Source of the DNA: an uncultured Clostridium sp.
Lineage (GTDB): Bacteria; Bacillota; Clostridia; TANB77; CAG-508
Reading direction: 5' to 3'
NCBI GenBank assembly: GCA_900553365.1
Contig: USDL01000004.1
Coordinates: 1-63,615, forward strand
DNA length: 63,615 nucleotides
The notes under the pieces are model-generated. The model saw only the letters and a program-made list of their open reading frames with translations, had not been told where the DNA came from and ran no database searches. The position numbers and the translations under genes are program-made. This document shows, one piece after another, positions 35,405 through 44,315 of this stretch. The number at the start of each line of letters is the position of its first letter. Position 1 is the first letter of the stretch.

Positions 35405-37597
35405 TTATTTCTTACGTGTTACTTCATAAACACTATCAACTTTCCTTATTTGTTTTATAATTTGGTTAAGTTGTTCTATGTCTTGAACCTCTAGTGTTAC
35501 ATCTATTGTGGCAATTCTATCCTTGCTTGTTTTTGTGTTTACTCCCATAATGTTTATTTTTTTACTTGTTATTTCTTTTACAACATCTGCAAGTAAACCT
35601 GTTCTATCATTTGCTAAAACTTGTATGTCTACATTATATTCTGCCTTTTCCTTTTCATCATACCACTCTACTTCTATTATTCTTTCCTCCTCTGATAATA
35701 AATCTTTTAAGTTTGTACAATCTTTTCTATGGATTGAAACTCCTCTTCCTTTTGTTATATAGCCAATTATGTCATCACCTGGCACAGGGTTACAACATTT
35801 AGAGAATTTTACTAAACAATTATCTATTCCCTTTACTGATACTCCTGATTTTGGTGCTGAATTTTTTCTTGGAGCTTCTGTTACTAGCTCTTGTATTTTT
35901 TCTTCTATAACATCTTCTTCATGTTCTTTTTTGTACTCTTCTAATAATCTTGTGATTATTTTGTTTGGTGAAATTCCACCAAATCCAATGCTTGCATACA
36001 TATCTTCTACTGAATTATAATTATATCTATTTAGTACTACTTGTATCCATTCTGGTTTAAATAAGTCGCTATGACTCATTCCTATTTTCTTTATTTCTTT
36101 ATCTAATATGTCTTTACCTTTTTCTATGTTTTCTTCTCTTTCTGTTTTCTTAAACCATTGCTGTATTTTTGTTTTTGCACTTGAACTCTTTACTATTTTT
36201 AGCCAATCTCTACTTGGGCCTTTGGCTGTATCTGATGTTATAATTTCTACAATATCTCCACTCTTTAATGGTGTTACTATTGGCATCATTTTGCTATTTA
36301 TTTTGCACCCAACCATTTTATGCCCAACCTCTGCATGTATCGTATATGCAAAGTCTATTGGTGTTGCATCTCTTGGTAATGTTTTTATTTCTCCTTTTGG
36401 TGTAAATACATATACTTCATCTTCAAATAGTTCTGTTTTTAGTGTTTTTAAAAATTCATCTGGATCTTGCATATCCTTTTGCCATTCAAGTGTTTCTCTA
36501 AGCCATGCAAGTTTATCTTCTGTAACTACTACATTGGATTTTTTAAACTTATTTGCCTCTTTATATGCCCAATGTGCTGCAATACCATATTCTGCAACTC
36601 TATGCATGTCCCATGTACGAACCTGCACTTCAAATGGAGTTCCTTTTGGTCCTATTAGTGTGTTATGTATTGATTGGTACATATTTGGCTTTGGAACTGC
36701 TATATAATCTTTAAATCTGCCTGGCATTGGTGTATATAAATCGTGCACAACTCCTAATGCTGCATAACAGTCTTTAACTGAATTTACTATTATTCTCAAT
36801 GCAAATAGGTCGTATACTTGGTCTATTGTTATGTTGTCTCTTTGCATTTTTCTATATATACTGTATAAATGTTTTGCTCTTCCTGTTACTTCTGCTACAA
36901 TTTTTTGTTTTTTTAGAGCCACTCTTATTTCATTCATAATTTTATTTATGAATTCTATTCTTTCTTCTCTCTTTTTCTCTATGCTCATTACTAATTCTCG
37001 GTATTCTTCTGGATATAAATACCTAAATGCCAAATCTTCAAGTTCTGATTTTAAAGAATAAATACCTAATCTATTTGCAAGAGGAGCATATAGTTCCATT
37101 GTTTCCTTTGCATTTGCTATTTGTCTATCTCTTTTTAAATTTGATAGTGTTCTCATATTATGCAATCTATCGGCAAGTTTTATTAATATTACTCTTATGT
37201 CTTTTCCCATTGCTAAGAACATTTTTCTATAATTTTCAACTTGTTCCTCTTTTATTGTTACATATTGAATTTTACTTAATTTTGTAACTCCTGCAACCAT
37301 TTCCGCAATTTCTTCTCCAAAGTTTTTTACTATATCCTCATTTGTTACATCTGTATCTTCAACTACATCATGTAATAAGGCTGCACATATTGTAGAATCA
37401 TCCATTTGTAAATCTGCTAAAATATATGCAACATTTAGTGGATGTATTATATAATCTTCTCCAGACATTCTTTTCTGTCCTTTATGATGTTCTGCAGCAA
37501 AATTATATGCTTTTTGAATTAAAGCTGTATTTACTTTTCTTTTATTCATTTTCATTCTTTTAATTACATCATAAATTGTCTTGTTTGCTTCTTCCAT
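35405..37597 (-). CDS. relA: Bifunctional (p)ppGpp synthetase/hydrolase
   Basis: This long RSH enzyme makes and degrades the stringent-response alarmone. It has 730 residues from the ATG at 37597; GAAAGGG is 9 bases upstream, and the earlier in-frame TTG is too close to the RBS. The HD hydrolase domain has HHKGQKRMSGEDYIIHP and LLHDVVEDTDVT, both intact, so hydrolase activity is likely. The synthetase domain has RAKHLYSIYRKMQ and YQSIHNTLIGP. A TGS domain (VFTPKGEIKTLPRDATPIDF) and a C-terminal ACT domain follow. It precedes the MBL, hisS and dut genes in one direction. Confidence 0.95.
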   Translation of the reverse strand: MEEANKTIYDVIKRMKMNKRKVNTALIQKAYNFAAEHHKGQKRMSGEDYIIHPLNVAYILADLQMDDSTICAALLHDVVEDTDVTNEDIVKNFGEEIAEMVAGVTKLSKIQYVTIKEEQVENYRKMFLAMGKDIRVILIKLADRLHNMRTLSNLKRDRQIANAKETMELYAPLANRLGIYSLKSELEDLAFRYLYPEEYRELVMSIEKKREERIEFINKIMNEIRVALKKQKIVAEVTGRAKHLYSIYRKMQRDNITIDQVYDLFALRIIVNSVKDCYAALGVVHDLYTPMPGRFKDYIAVPKPNMYQSIHNTLIGPKGTPFEVQVRTWDMHRVAEYGIAAHWAYKEANKFKKSNVVVTEDKLAWLRETLEWQKDMQDPDEFLKTLKTELFEDEVYVFTPKGEIKTLPRDATPIDFAYTIHAEVGHKMVGCKINSKMMPIVTPLKSGDIVEIITSDTAKGPSRDWLKIVKSSSAKTKIQQWFKKTEREENIEKGKDILDKEIKKIGMSHSDLFKPEWIQVVLNRYNYNSVEDMYASIGFGGISPNKIITRLLEEYKKEHEEDVIEEKIQELVTEAPRKNSAPKSGVSVKGIDNCLVKFSKCCNPVPGDDIIGYITKGRGVSIHRKDCTNLKDLLSEEERIIEVEWYDEKEKAEYNVDIQVLANDRTGLLADVVKEITSKKINIMGVNTKTSKDRIATIDVTLEVQDIEQLNQIIKQIRKVDSVYEVTRKK

Positions 37598-37641
37598 ATA
37601 TAACAACCCTTTCTAAGCTTATACCAATGATATTTTGGTAT

Positions 37642-39330
37642 TTATATTGATTTCATTATATCTTTTAAATTTATTTGTATTCTTTCTTGTCCATTATATG
37701 AATTTAATTCTAAAGTTCCTACTATATCTACTTTGTCTCCAATTAAATATTCCTCTGATAGTTCTCCTAAATTAAATCCTATTGCACTTATATTTTCGTT
37801 TCCATCTTTAAGCTCTATCTTTAAATGTTTTCCTTCTGAAAGTGCTCTTATTGATGTTATTTTTAAATTCTTATATACCACTAAAGGTGGTTTGTTTTTT
37901 TCGCCATAAGGTTCTAATAATTTTATTTGTTCTATTGTTTCTTTGTTTAAATCTTTTTTTGTAATTTCACAATCTATATTTATTACTGGTAAAATTTGCT
38001 TTACATTTTTTTCTTTTAAAATTTCTTCAAAATGTTTTCTAAAGTCTTCAATTTTGTTTTTTTCTAGAGATAGACCAACTGCCATCTCATGTCCACCATA
38101 TTTTTTTAAGTATTGTGAACTCTCAACTAATGCTTGATGGAGGTCAATTCCTGGGATGCTTCTGCCTGAGCCTTTTCCTTCATCTCCTTCAATACAAATT
38201 AATATTGTTGGTTTAAAATATTTTTCTGTTAATCTTGAAGCTACTATTCCTATTACTCCATTATGCCAATTTTCTCCTGCAAGTACTATGCTATTTAGTT
38301 CTTCTACATTATTATTTTCTAATTTTTTTATTGCTTGTTCAAATATATTTTTTTCTTTTTCTTGTCTTTGTATGTTGTACTCATTTAACTTTTTAGTAAT
38401 TTCATTTGCTTCATTTTTATCATCTGTAATAAATAATTTTAATGCTTCTTCTTGTTTTCCCATTCTTCCGCAAGCATTAATTCTTGGTGCAATTCCAAAA
38501 GATACCATGCTTGAATCTATATTTGAATAACCTGTTTGAGTTATTAGCTCTTTTAATCCAATATTTTTAGTTACCTTTACTAACATCAAGCCTAATTTTG
38601 CAATTACTCTATTTTCATCTACAAGTGGAACAATGTCTGATATTGTTCCTATGCAAACAATGTCTAAATACTTTAAATATGCTTTTTCATCTAAGCCAAG
38701 TTTTATTGAAATGGCTTGAATCAATTTAAAAACAACTCCTACGCCAGCCAATCCTCTAAATGGGTATGTATTATCCTTTCTTTTTGGGTTTATAATACAG
38801 TAGGCTTGTGGTAAGCTATCTAATTGTTCATGATGGTCTGTTATTATTGTTTCAATTCCTAGACTGTTTGCCATTTCTATCTCATTTATTCCTGAAATAC
38901 CACAGTCAACTGTTATCATTAATGTGTAGCCTTGTTTTGCTATTTCTTGTATTGCATCTTTGTTTAAGCCATAACCTTCTTCTAGTCTATTTGGGATATA
39001 ATAGTCAACCTCTAGGCCTCTTTCACTTAAGAATTTTTTTAGTACTGTAATACTTGTTATTCCGTCAACATCGTAATCACCATATATTATTGTTTTTTCT
39101 TTATTTGTAATTGCTTTTATTATTCTATCTACTGCTTTATCCATATCAAGCATTAAGAAAGGATCGTGAAAATTGTTTCTTTTTGGATTCAAAAATACAT
39201 TTATTTCTTCCTCATCTACAATGTTTCTATTAATTAATATTTTTGCTAATAACGTTGATATGTTATGTTTTTTTGCAATTTGTTCTACCAATTCTTTGTC
39301 TTGCTCGTAATACTCCCACTTTTTCTTCAT
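37642..39330 (-). CDS. recJ: Single-stranded-DNA exonuclease RecJ
   Basis: This 562-residue DHH/DHHA1 phosphoesterase degrades ssDNA 5' to 3' in recombination and repair. Motifs are YGDYDVDGITS (about 83-93), MITVDCGISG, ITDHHEQ (DHH motif), and PRINACGRMG. The DHHA1 domain has YGGHEMAVGLSLE, and a C-terminal OB domain ends the protein. AGGAGA precedes the ATG. It lies between relA and the beta-helix gene. Confidence 0.95.
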   Translation of the reverse strand: MKKKWEYYEQDKELVEQIAKKHNISTLLAKILINRNIVDEEEINVFLNPKRNNFHDPFLMLDMDKAVDRIIKAITNKEKTIIYGDYDVDGITSITVLKKFLSERGLEVDYYIPNRLEEGYGLNKDAIQEIAKQGYTLMITVDCGISGINEIEMANSLGIETIITDHHEQLDSLPQAYCIINPKRKDNTYPFRGLAGVGVVFKLIQAISIKLGLDEKAYLKYLDIVCIGTISDIVPLVDENRVIAKLGLMLVKVTKNIGLKELITQTGYSNIDSSMVSFGIAPRINACGRMGKQEEALKLFITDDKNEANEITKKLNEYNIQRQEKEKNIFEQAIKKLENNNVEELNSIVLAGENWHNGVIGIVASRLTEKYFKPTILICIEGDEGKGSGRSIPGIDLHQALVESSQYLKKYGGHEMAVGLSLEKNKIEDFRKHFEEILKEKNVKQILPVINIDCEITKKDLNKETIEQIKLLEPYGEKNKPPLVVYKNLKITSIRALSEGKHLKIELKDGNENISAIGFNLGELSEEYLIGDKVDIVGTLELNSYNGQERIQINLKDIMKSI

Positions 39331-39358
39331 AAAATCTCCTATAATTTTAAGTTTTAAA

Positions 39359-40070
39359 TTACTTTAATTCAACTTTTGGATTATCTTGAATTATATATTC
39401 AACTTTTGGTAATAATCTTTTTTCTGCTGGTACAAAATTTCTTACTTGTATTGTTGGTAATATCCATGTATATGGTCCTATACATGTTCCTGGTAGTGAT
39501 GTGCAATTTGCTCCAAGTCTTGTGTTGTCTCCAATTATTGAGCCAAAGAAATCTGTTCCTGTATTATATTTTTCTCCATTAATCTTTATTTCTATGTTTT
39601 TTTGGTCAAATCTTCTATTTGCAAGTATTGTTCCGCTTCCAATTCTTGTTGATTTTCCTAAAATAGTATCGCCTGCAAATGCCAAGCTTGCTACTTTTGC
39701 CTTGTTTTGAAGAATTGAATGTTTAATTTCAGAGCCATGCCCAACTGAAGCTCCATCTCCTATTATTGTTCCTGGTCTAATTAATGCTCCAGCACCGAAT
39801 TTCAACATTTTTTCCAATAATTACTGGACCTTGTATAGTTACATTACTTCCAATTTTAGTTCCTTCATCAATAAAATAATTTCCTGTTATTGAGCAAAAC
39901 TCTCCAACTTTTGCTTTATTTATTTGCATATTTGTTTTTACAATTTTTTCATTTAGGTAATCATTTATTTTGTTTAATGCTTCCCATACATAAGTACAGT
40001 TTTTAAAAATTTCTTTATTAGAAAATTCATCTAAATGTTTAAAATAATATTTTAATTCTAGTTCTTCCAT
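39359..40070 (-). CDS. Left-handed beta-helix transferase-like protein, requires +1 shift at CGG
   Basis: The N-terminal 45 residues are helical. Hexapeptide repeats begin at about residue 50 (NKAKVGEFCSI, IDEGTKIGSNVTI, IGKNVEI). CGG at 39795-39797 (codon 92) breaks the frame inside a repeat. Skipping the C gives GAGALIRPGTIIGDGASVGH and more repeats (LGKSTRIGSGTILANRRF, IIGDNTRLGANC). The joined length is 236 residues. It resembles the C-terminal domain of GlmU-type or NDP-sugar acyl/nucleotidyl transferases without a nucleotidyltransferase domain. The substrate is unknown. Confidence 0.85.
39795..39797 (-). other. In-frame CGG: +1 recoding site in the beta-helix protein
   Basis: Minus-strand context is GTT GAA ATT CGG TGC TGG. 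Skipping the C gives GAA ATT GGT GCT GGA GCA, which keeps the six-residue periodicity of the helix coil (EIGAGA). Confidence 0.86.
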
Positions 40071-40092
40071 AAACTGCTCCTTTATTTATATT

Positions 40093-42042
40093 TTACTCTT
40101 CTACTTCACTTAATATTGATATAATATTCTCTAAGTCTTTTTGAAGTTCTCCAAGCATTACTATTTTTATGCTCTTTTCTTTTCCCTTCAAATATTGTTC
40201 TATTATTTCTTTTAATTTAGCAATATTTTTTAATTCTGGTTTTAATTCTTTTGTGTATTTTTTTGCTCTTTCTAATAGTTTTTCTTTTATTCCCATTATA
40301 TCTTCATTACTTGCACATGATATTCTTTGGAATAATTGATATGGATCATAATATTTTAATATTGGAATATCCATACATTCTTCATCAAATTTTTCGTAAA
40401 ATGTTTCCATTTTCATTGGGATAGATTTTAATACATCATTTGCCTTTTCTGTGTACATTTTGTCTTTAAGTGTTTGGTTTAGCATATAGAAATGTGCTAA
40501 AATATCTTCAATATCTAGGTTTTTCTCGCCAAATGATAGGCTGTTTAACTCAAAATCTGAATTATCTATATATTCCGAATTTAATGAAGCTAAATTCATT
40601 CCTGTAAAGAATATTGTTTTTATTGTAAACATATCATAGTTTATAAGTCCTTTTTGAACAAAATATGTGAAATATATAAATAGCTTTGTAGTATCAATTA
40701 ACTTTATTTCACCTTTTTTTACGGCTTCAATTACAGATTCAATTACTTCTGGGAATTGGTCGTCTGATATTTTCCAAAATTCTTCAGTTAGTAATCTTTT
40801 ATAACCTGGTAATTTTTCTGTATCAACTGTGTTTATAATATCTTCCATGTCTTCCTTGAATTTTCTTGTATCAAAAATTCTTGTTCTTACATACATTTCT
40901 ATGAATTTAAAGAATCTGTATTCTGCTTTAAAGTTGTAATAATAGTTGTTATCAAATTCTTTTATATAGAATTGTCTATTATCCATAAATACTTTTGATG
41001 ATATTACTATTGATTTATATTCTTCATTGTTTTTAATATTTACAAATTTATCTTTTGTAATTTTACCTGATTTAATCTCAAATGATATTGCAATTGTAAA
41101 TATTAGCATTGTTTGTAATACTCTATAATTTGTATTTGGGTAGTTTTTATTTACCATTCCAAAAATTTTCTTGAAATCATTTAGGGAATGTTTTAATATT
41201 CTAAGGTTTCTCGTTCCGCTTTTATTGAAGGTATTAATAATGTATGGTGTGTTTTCTCTTAAAAATCGTATTAATTCCTTATCATTTTCATACCTCATTA
41301 AAATTCCATTTATAATATAATTAAATTCTGGTCTATATTCAAAGGTTTCACCTATTAATTTTTCTTTTATTCTTTCGTAATCATTTGCTTTATCAAATAC
41401 ATATTCAATTTTATCTTGAATTCTTTCAACCATTGGTTTATCGTTGTTGCCAAGTTCTCCTTGTTTATCTAGCAAGTATGTTGCTATAAAAGTTTTCATT
41501 TCAAGGTTAGTATTTTTTAGTTTTGTTGAAAGTTCCTTTTCATTACATATAATTATTGTTTTTATGTGGTCATGTTCAACAAAGTTGTTTATATATCCTA
41601 ATATGTCTATAACATCAACATTAGCTCTTTCTAAGTCATCAAAGCATAAAACTTTATCATCAGTTGCGAAGAACTTTTCATAATTTATCTTTTCACTAGT
41701 ATTTACACCAAATGAGTTGGCCATGTTTAGCCCTGTTTTTGCATATTCAGGTATTGTATATTTGCCTGTAGTGTCTATGTGTTTTTTTACATTTTTATCC
41801 ATTAGTTGTGTAGTTTCTATGAATATTTTTTTACTAATTTCCTCAAGGTTTGATATACCATATAAAGACATATAAATTGTTGAATATTTTTTCCCATTAA
41901 ATTGCATTCCATCAATTTTGGGTTTTACTTTGTTATTCCAAAAATAAGTTTTTCCGCTTCCCCATTCACCATTTATCATTATTGCATAATCAGTATAATC
42001 TGCTCTAACATAATCTAATATACTTTCAACTAAATCCTCCAT
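40093..42042 (-). CDS. KAP-type P-loop NTPase
   Basis: The protein has 649 residues. Walker A is NGEWGSGKTYF (about 24-34), Walker B is VLCFDDLERA (131-140), and TIIICNEKEL looks like a sensor strand. This is the KAP/STAND-like NTPase layout: an N-terminal P-loop domain, then a long helical region of about 450 residues rich in Lys/Glu/Phe with no membrane helix. KAP NTPases occur in membrane-associated signalling and in phage-defence loci. It sits alone among housekeeping genes between comF and the beta-helix gene. Its role is not known. Confidence 0.75.
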   Translation of the reverse strand: MEDLVESILDYVRADYTDYAIMINGEWGSGKTYFWNNKVKPKIDGMQFNGKKYSTIYMSLYGISNLEEISKKIFIETTQLMDKNVKKHIDTTGKYTIPEYAKTGLNMANSFGVNTSEKINYEKFFATDDKVLCFDDLERANVDVIDILGYINNFVEHDHIKTIIICNEKELSTKLKNTNLEMKTFIATYLLDKQGELGNNDKPMVERIQDKIEYVFDKANDYERIKEKLIGETFEYRPEFNYIINGILMRYENDKELIRFLRENTPYIINTFNKSGTRNLRILKHSLNDFKKIFGMVNKNYPNTNYRVLQTMLIFTIAISFEIKSGKITKDKFVNIKNNEEYKSIVISSKVFMDNRQFYIKEFDNNYYYNFKAEYRFFKFIEMYVRTRIFDTRKFKEDMEDIINTVDTEKLPGYKRLLTEEFWKISDDQFPEVIESVIEAVKKGEIKLIDTTKLFIYFTYFVQKGLINYDMFTIKTIFFTGMNLASLNSEYIDNSDFELNSLSFGEKNLDIEDILAHFYMLNQTLKDKMYTEKANDVLKSIPMKMETFYEKFDEECMDIPILKYYDPYQLFQRISCASNEDIMGIKEKLLERAKKYTKELKPELKNIAKLKEIIEQYLKGKEKSIKIVMLGELQKDLENIISILSEVEE

Positions 42043-42056
42043 TGTACCTCCTTTGT

Positions 42057-42689
42057 TTAATCCACTGCGATTGTAACGATTGCGATTTCCTTTGCTCCTG
42101 CTTTTTTTATTACTTTACTACATTCATTTGCTGTGCTTCCTGTAGTATAAATATCATCAAACAGTATTAATCTTTTATTCTTTATTTTTTCCGGTTTTGA
42201 TACTTTGAATACGTTTTTTATATTTATTCTTCTTTGCGCTTTTGTTAATGTACTTTGCTTTTTAGTATCTTTTATCTTTATTAAGTTGTTTTTTTCAAGG
42301 TGAATTCCTAGTGTTTTACTTATTCGTTTTGCTATTAATTCGGCTTGATTATAGCCTCTTAAAAGCTTATGTTTTTTGAACATAGGAACGTATAATATTA
42401 TATCATATTTTTTTAAAAAACTATATATTTTTTCATTTTTTATAATCATTTTTTCAAAAGTTGCACTTAAATACGCTTTTTCATGAAATTTGTAATCTAT
42501 TATTTTATCTCTTATTATATTTTCATATTTATAGAGTTTTATTTGATAGTCAAAATACTTGTTCCTGCATTTTTCAATTTTATTTATTTCATATTCTTTT
42601 ATTAGTAATTCGCATTTCTTGCATAGTCTTTTTTTGTTTATTTTTTCGCATATTCCACAAACTGGTGGATAAATTAAATCTAGTATCAT
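42057..42689 (-). CDS. comF: ComF-family phosphoribosyltransferase-like protein
   Basis: The protein has 210 residues. An N-terminal zinc knuckle (CGICEKINKKRLCKKC, about 11-26) is followed by a PRTase fold with YVPMFKKHKLLRGYNQAELI and the PRPP loop LILFDDIYTTGST. ComF proteins act in DNA uptake or processing of internalised ssDNA; no other competence gene is in the window. The start follows AAAGGAT. It is 15 bp upstream of the KAP gene. Confidence 0.9.
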   Translation of the reverse strand: MILDLIYPPVCGICEKINKKRLCKKCELLIKEYEINKIEKCRNKYFDYQIKLYKYENIIRDKIIDYKFHEKAYLSATFEKMIIKNEKIYSFLKKYDIILYVPMFKKHKLLRGYNQAELIAKRISKTLGIHLEKNNLIKIKDTKKQSTLTKAQRRINIKNVFKVSKPEKIKNKRLILFDDIYTTGSTANECSKVIKKAGAKEIAIVTIAVD

Positions 42690-42755
42690 TTATATCCTTT
42701 CTTTCACAATTTTACATAAAATTTAATATTATATATTATATTAAGGAGGTATTCT

Positions 42756-42902
42756 ATGAGAATTTTTAAAAAGACTTTGGCTGTATGTTTTATTGGATTA
42801 GGTTTAGGAATTCTTCTGGTTATATTGCTTCCTTTTACAGGTTGGTTGTTTCTTATTGGTCTTATTGTAGTATGCCTTGGCTTATCTTGGCTTTGCTGTT
42901 AA
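42756..42902 (+). CDS. Small two-helix membrane protein
   Basis: The ORF encodes 48 residues: MRIFKKTLAVCFIGLGLGIL to LPFTGWLFLIG and LSWLCC. Two hydrophobic helices are separated by a short Pro/Gly turn. TTAAGGAGGT precedes the ATG by 5 bases. It lies 27 bp upstream of spoVM in the same direction, so it is probably co-transcribed with it and may act in sporulation (inference). Confidence 0.65.
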   Translation: MRIFKKTLAVCFIGLGLGILLVILLPFTGWLFLIGLIVVCLGLSWLCC

Positions 42903-42929
42903 TCTATATAAAAGGAGTGTGTAAAGATT

Positions 42930-43007
42930 ATGACAATTGTAGTTAAAAAAGTTCCTAAATTTTTAAGGGGGTTTGTAAAGCTAATTTTTGGTGTTAAAGA
43001 AAAATAA
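42930..43007 (+). CDS. spoVM: Stage V sporulation protein SpoVM
   Basis: The peptide has 25 residues, MTIVVKKVPKFLRGFVKLIF ending GVKEK. It matches the Bacillus peptide pattern: basic and hydrophobic start, Pro9, KFL, Gly, then an amphipathic helix and basic end, at almost the same length (26 in Bacillus subtilis). SpoVM sits on the convex forespore membrane and anchors SpoIVA for coat and cortex assembly. AAAGGAGTG precedes the ATG. The neighbour rpmB is also the neighbour of spoVM in Bacillus, which supports the call. Confidence 0.82.
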   Translation: MTIVVKKVPKFLRGFVKLIFGVKEK

Positions 43008-43070
43008 ATACCAGAAAAAAAAATTAATTTAGCTTTTCGAAAGAATGTAATTTAAGTTACATACAAAATA

Positions 43071-43099
43071 AGAGCAAGATAAACTTGCTCTATTTTTTT
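43071..43099. terminator. Bidirectional terminator between spoVM and rpmB
   Basis: AGAGCAAG pairs with CTTGCTCT over a 5-base loop. A run of seven T follows on the plus strand, and a TTATTTT tail on the minus strand. Confidence 0.8.
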
Positions 43100-43101
43100 A
43101 A

Positions 43102-43299
43102 TTAAGCCTTTGTTACTTTTCCTGAACGTAAGCATTTTGTACAAACATTAATTTTTTTTGGTTGTCCATCTACCATTGCTTTTACTGTTCTAACGTTTGG
43201 TTTGAATGTTCTAGTTGTTCTCTTACTTATATGTGAACGTGTTATACTTAATTTATTTCCATAATTAACTGATTTATCGCATATTTCGCACTTTGCCAT
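43102..43299 (-). CDS. rpmB: 50S ribosomal protein L28
   Basis: The protein has 65 residues, MAKCEICDKSVNYGNKLS to RTFKPNVRTV. It keeps both zinc-binding Cys pairs (CEIC at 4-7 and CTKC near 53-56), so it is the zinc-containing form of L28. An AGGAGG RBS and an extended -10 promoter lie upstream. It is a monocistronic gene. Confidence 0.96.
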   Translation of the reverse strand: MAKCEICDKSVNYGNKLSITRSHISKRTTRTFKPNVRTVKAMVDGQPKKINVCTKCLRSGKVTKA

Positions 43300-43344
43300 T
43301 TTATAGCACCTCCTAAAAATGTTTATTAAAATTCACTATTACTT

Positions 43345-43373
43345 AGTTTAGCATAATTTTACTAAAATTACAA
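43345..43373 (-). promoter_or_regulatory. Promoter of rpmB
   Basis: On the minus strand TTGTAA (43368-43373), 17 bp, TAAACT (43345-43350), with TG one base before the -10 hexamer (extended -10). Confidence 0.6.
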
Positions 43374-43397
43374 GTATTTATGGAATATTTTTTGAAT

Positions 43398-44315
43398 TTA
43401 CTTCAAAAATCCATTAATTATTTCTTGTTCTGCTTGTTTTTCGTCTAATCCTAGTGTCATTAATTTCATAAGTTGTTCTCCTGCAATTTTTCCTATTGTT
43501 GCTTCATGTACTAAATTTGCTTCAACATAGTTTGCTGTTATTGATGGTATTGCTATTACTTTTGCATCATCTTTTATTATTGCATCACATTCTACATGAC
43601 CGAAGCATTTTGAATTTCCTAAAACATGTGATTCAAATTGTTGAACTGATTTTTCTGTTGCTACTGACCTTGATGTTACTTTTGTACTTGAATTTTCTCC
43701 ATTTAGTTCTACATTAAATATTGTTTTTGCAGTTTGATTTCCATCTGTCATTATCTTTTCTAATATAACTAAACTTGTGTTGGCTTCTAATATTCCTGTT
43801 GTTGTTCTTACTGTAGAATTTACTCCTTTTATTTGAACTGTCTCCATTTCCATATTGCTGCCTTCTTTTAAATGTACTTCTGTTACTGGATTTAGTATTC
43901 TTTTTCCATCTCCTGAGCCTTCTCCATAATGTTTTTCGATGTATTTTACTTTTGAACCTTCCTCTAAAAAGAATCTATGAATTCCATCATGCTGAGAATC
44001 TTTATGGTGGTCGTTGTGTATTCCGCAACCTGCAATTATTACAACATTAGCATTTTTTCCAATATAGAAATCATTATATACTACGTCATTTAAGCCACTT
44101 TCTGTTATTATTACTGGTATGTGAACAAATTCAAATTTTGTGTTTTCTTTTACATATATATCTATTCCTGGTTTATCCTGTTTTGTTACAATATTTACAT
44201 TTTCTGTAACTTTTCTTTCTATTCCTTTTCCATTTTTTCTAATGTTGTATGCACCTTCAATTTGTCCATCTATATTTGAAATTTCTTTTAACAAATCTTT
44301 ATCTACTTGTTCCAT
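43398..44315 (-). CDS. sufB: Minimal SufB/SufD-type Fe-S scaffold protein
   Basis: The protein has 305 residues, much shorter than Bacillus SufB (about 465). It contains the SufBD beta-helix core: VVIIAGCGIHNDHHKDSQHD, VTEVHLKEGSNMEMETVQ, HVECDAIIKDDAKVIAIP and EATIGKIAGEQLMKLM. The start is the ATG at 44315, which shares one base with the sufC stop (TAATG); AGGAGGAG lies 7 bases upstream. With SufC it forms a two-gene system like the minimal SmsCB/SufBC type. It builds Fe-S clusters in the cytosol. No sufS or sufU gene is adjacent. Confidence 0.88.
   Translation of the reverse strand: MEQVDKDLLKEISNIDGQIEGAYNIRKNGKGIERKVTENVNIVTKQDKPGIDIYVKENTKFEFVHIPVIITESGLNDVVYNDFYIGKNANVVIIAGCGIHNDHHKDSQHDGIHRFFLEEGSKVKYIEKHYGEGSGDGKRILNPVTEVHLKEGSNMEMETVQIKGVNSTVRTTTGILEANTSLVILEKIMTDGNQTAKTIFNVELNGENSSTKVTSRSVATEKSVQQFESHVLGNSKCFGHVECDAIIKDDAKVIAIPSITANYVEANLVHEATIGKIAGEQLMKLMTLGLDEKQAEQEIINGFLK

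Noticed and set aside
37598..37606. TTG start for relA (and similar upstream TTG/GTG starts for metG, sufB, recX, secG, rarA)
   Set aside because: In each case the alternative start overlaps or touches the Shine-Dalgarno sequence, while a downstream ATG is correctly spaced.
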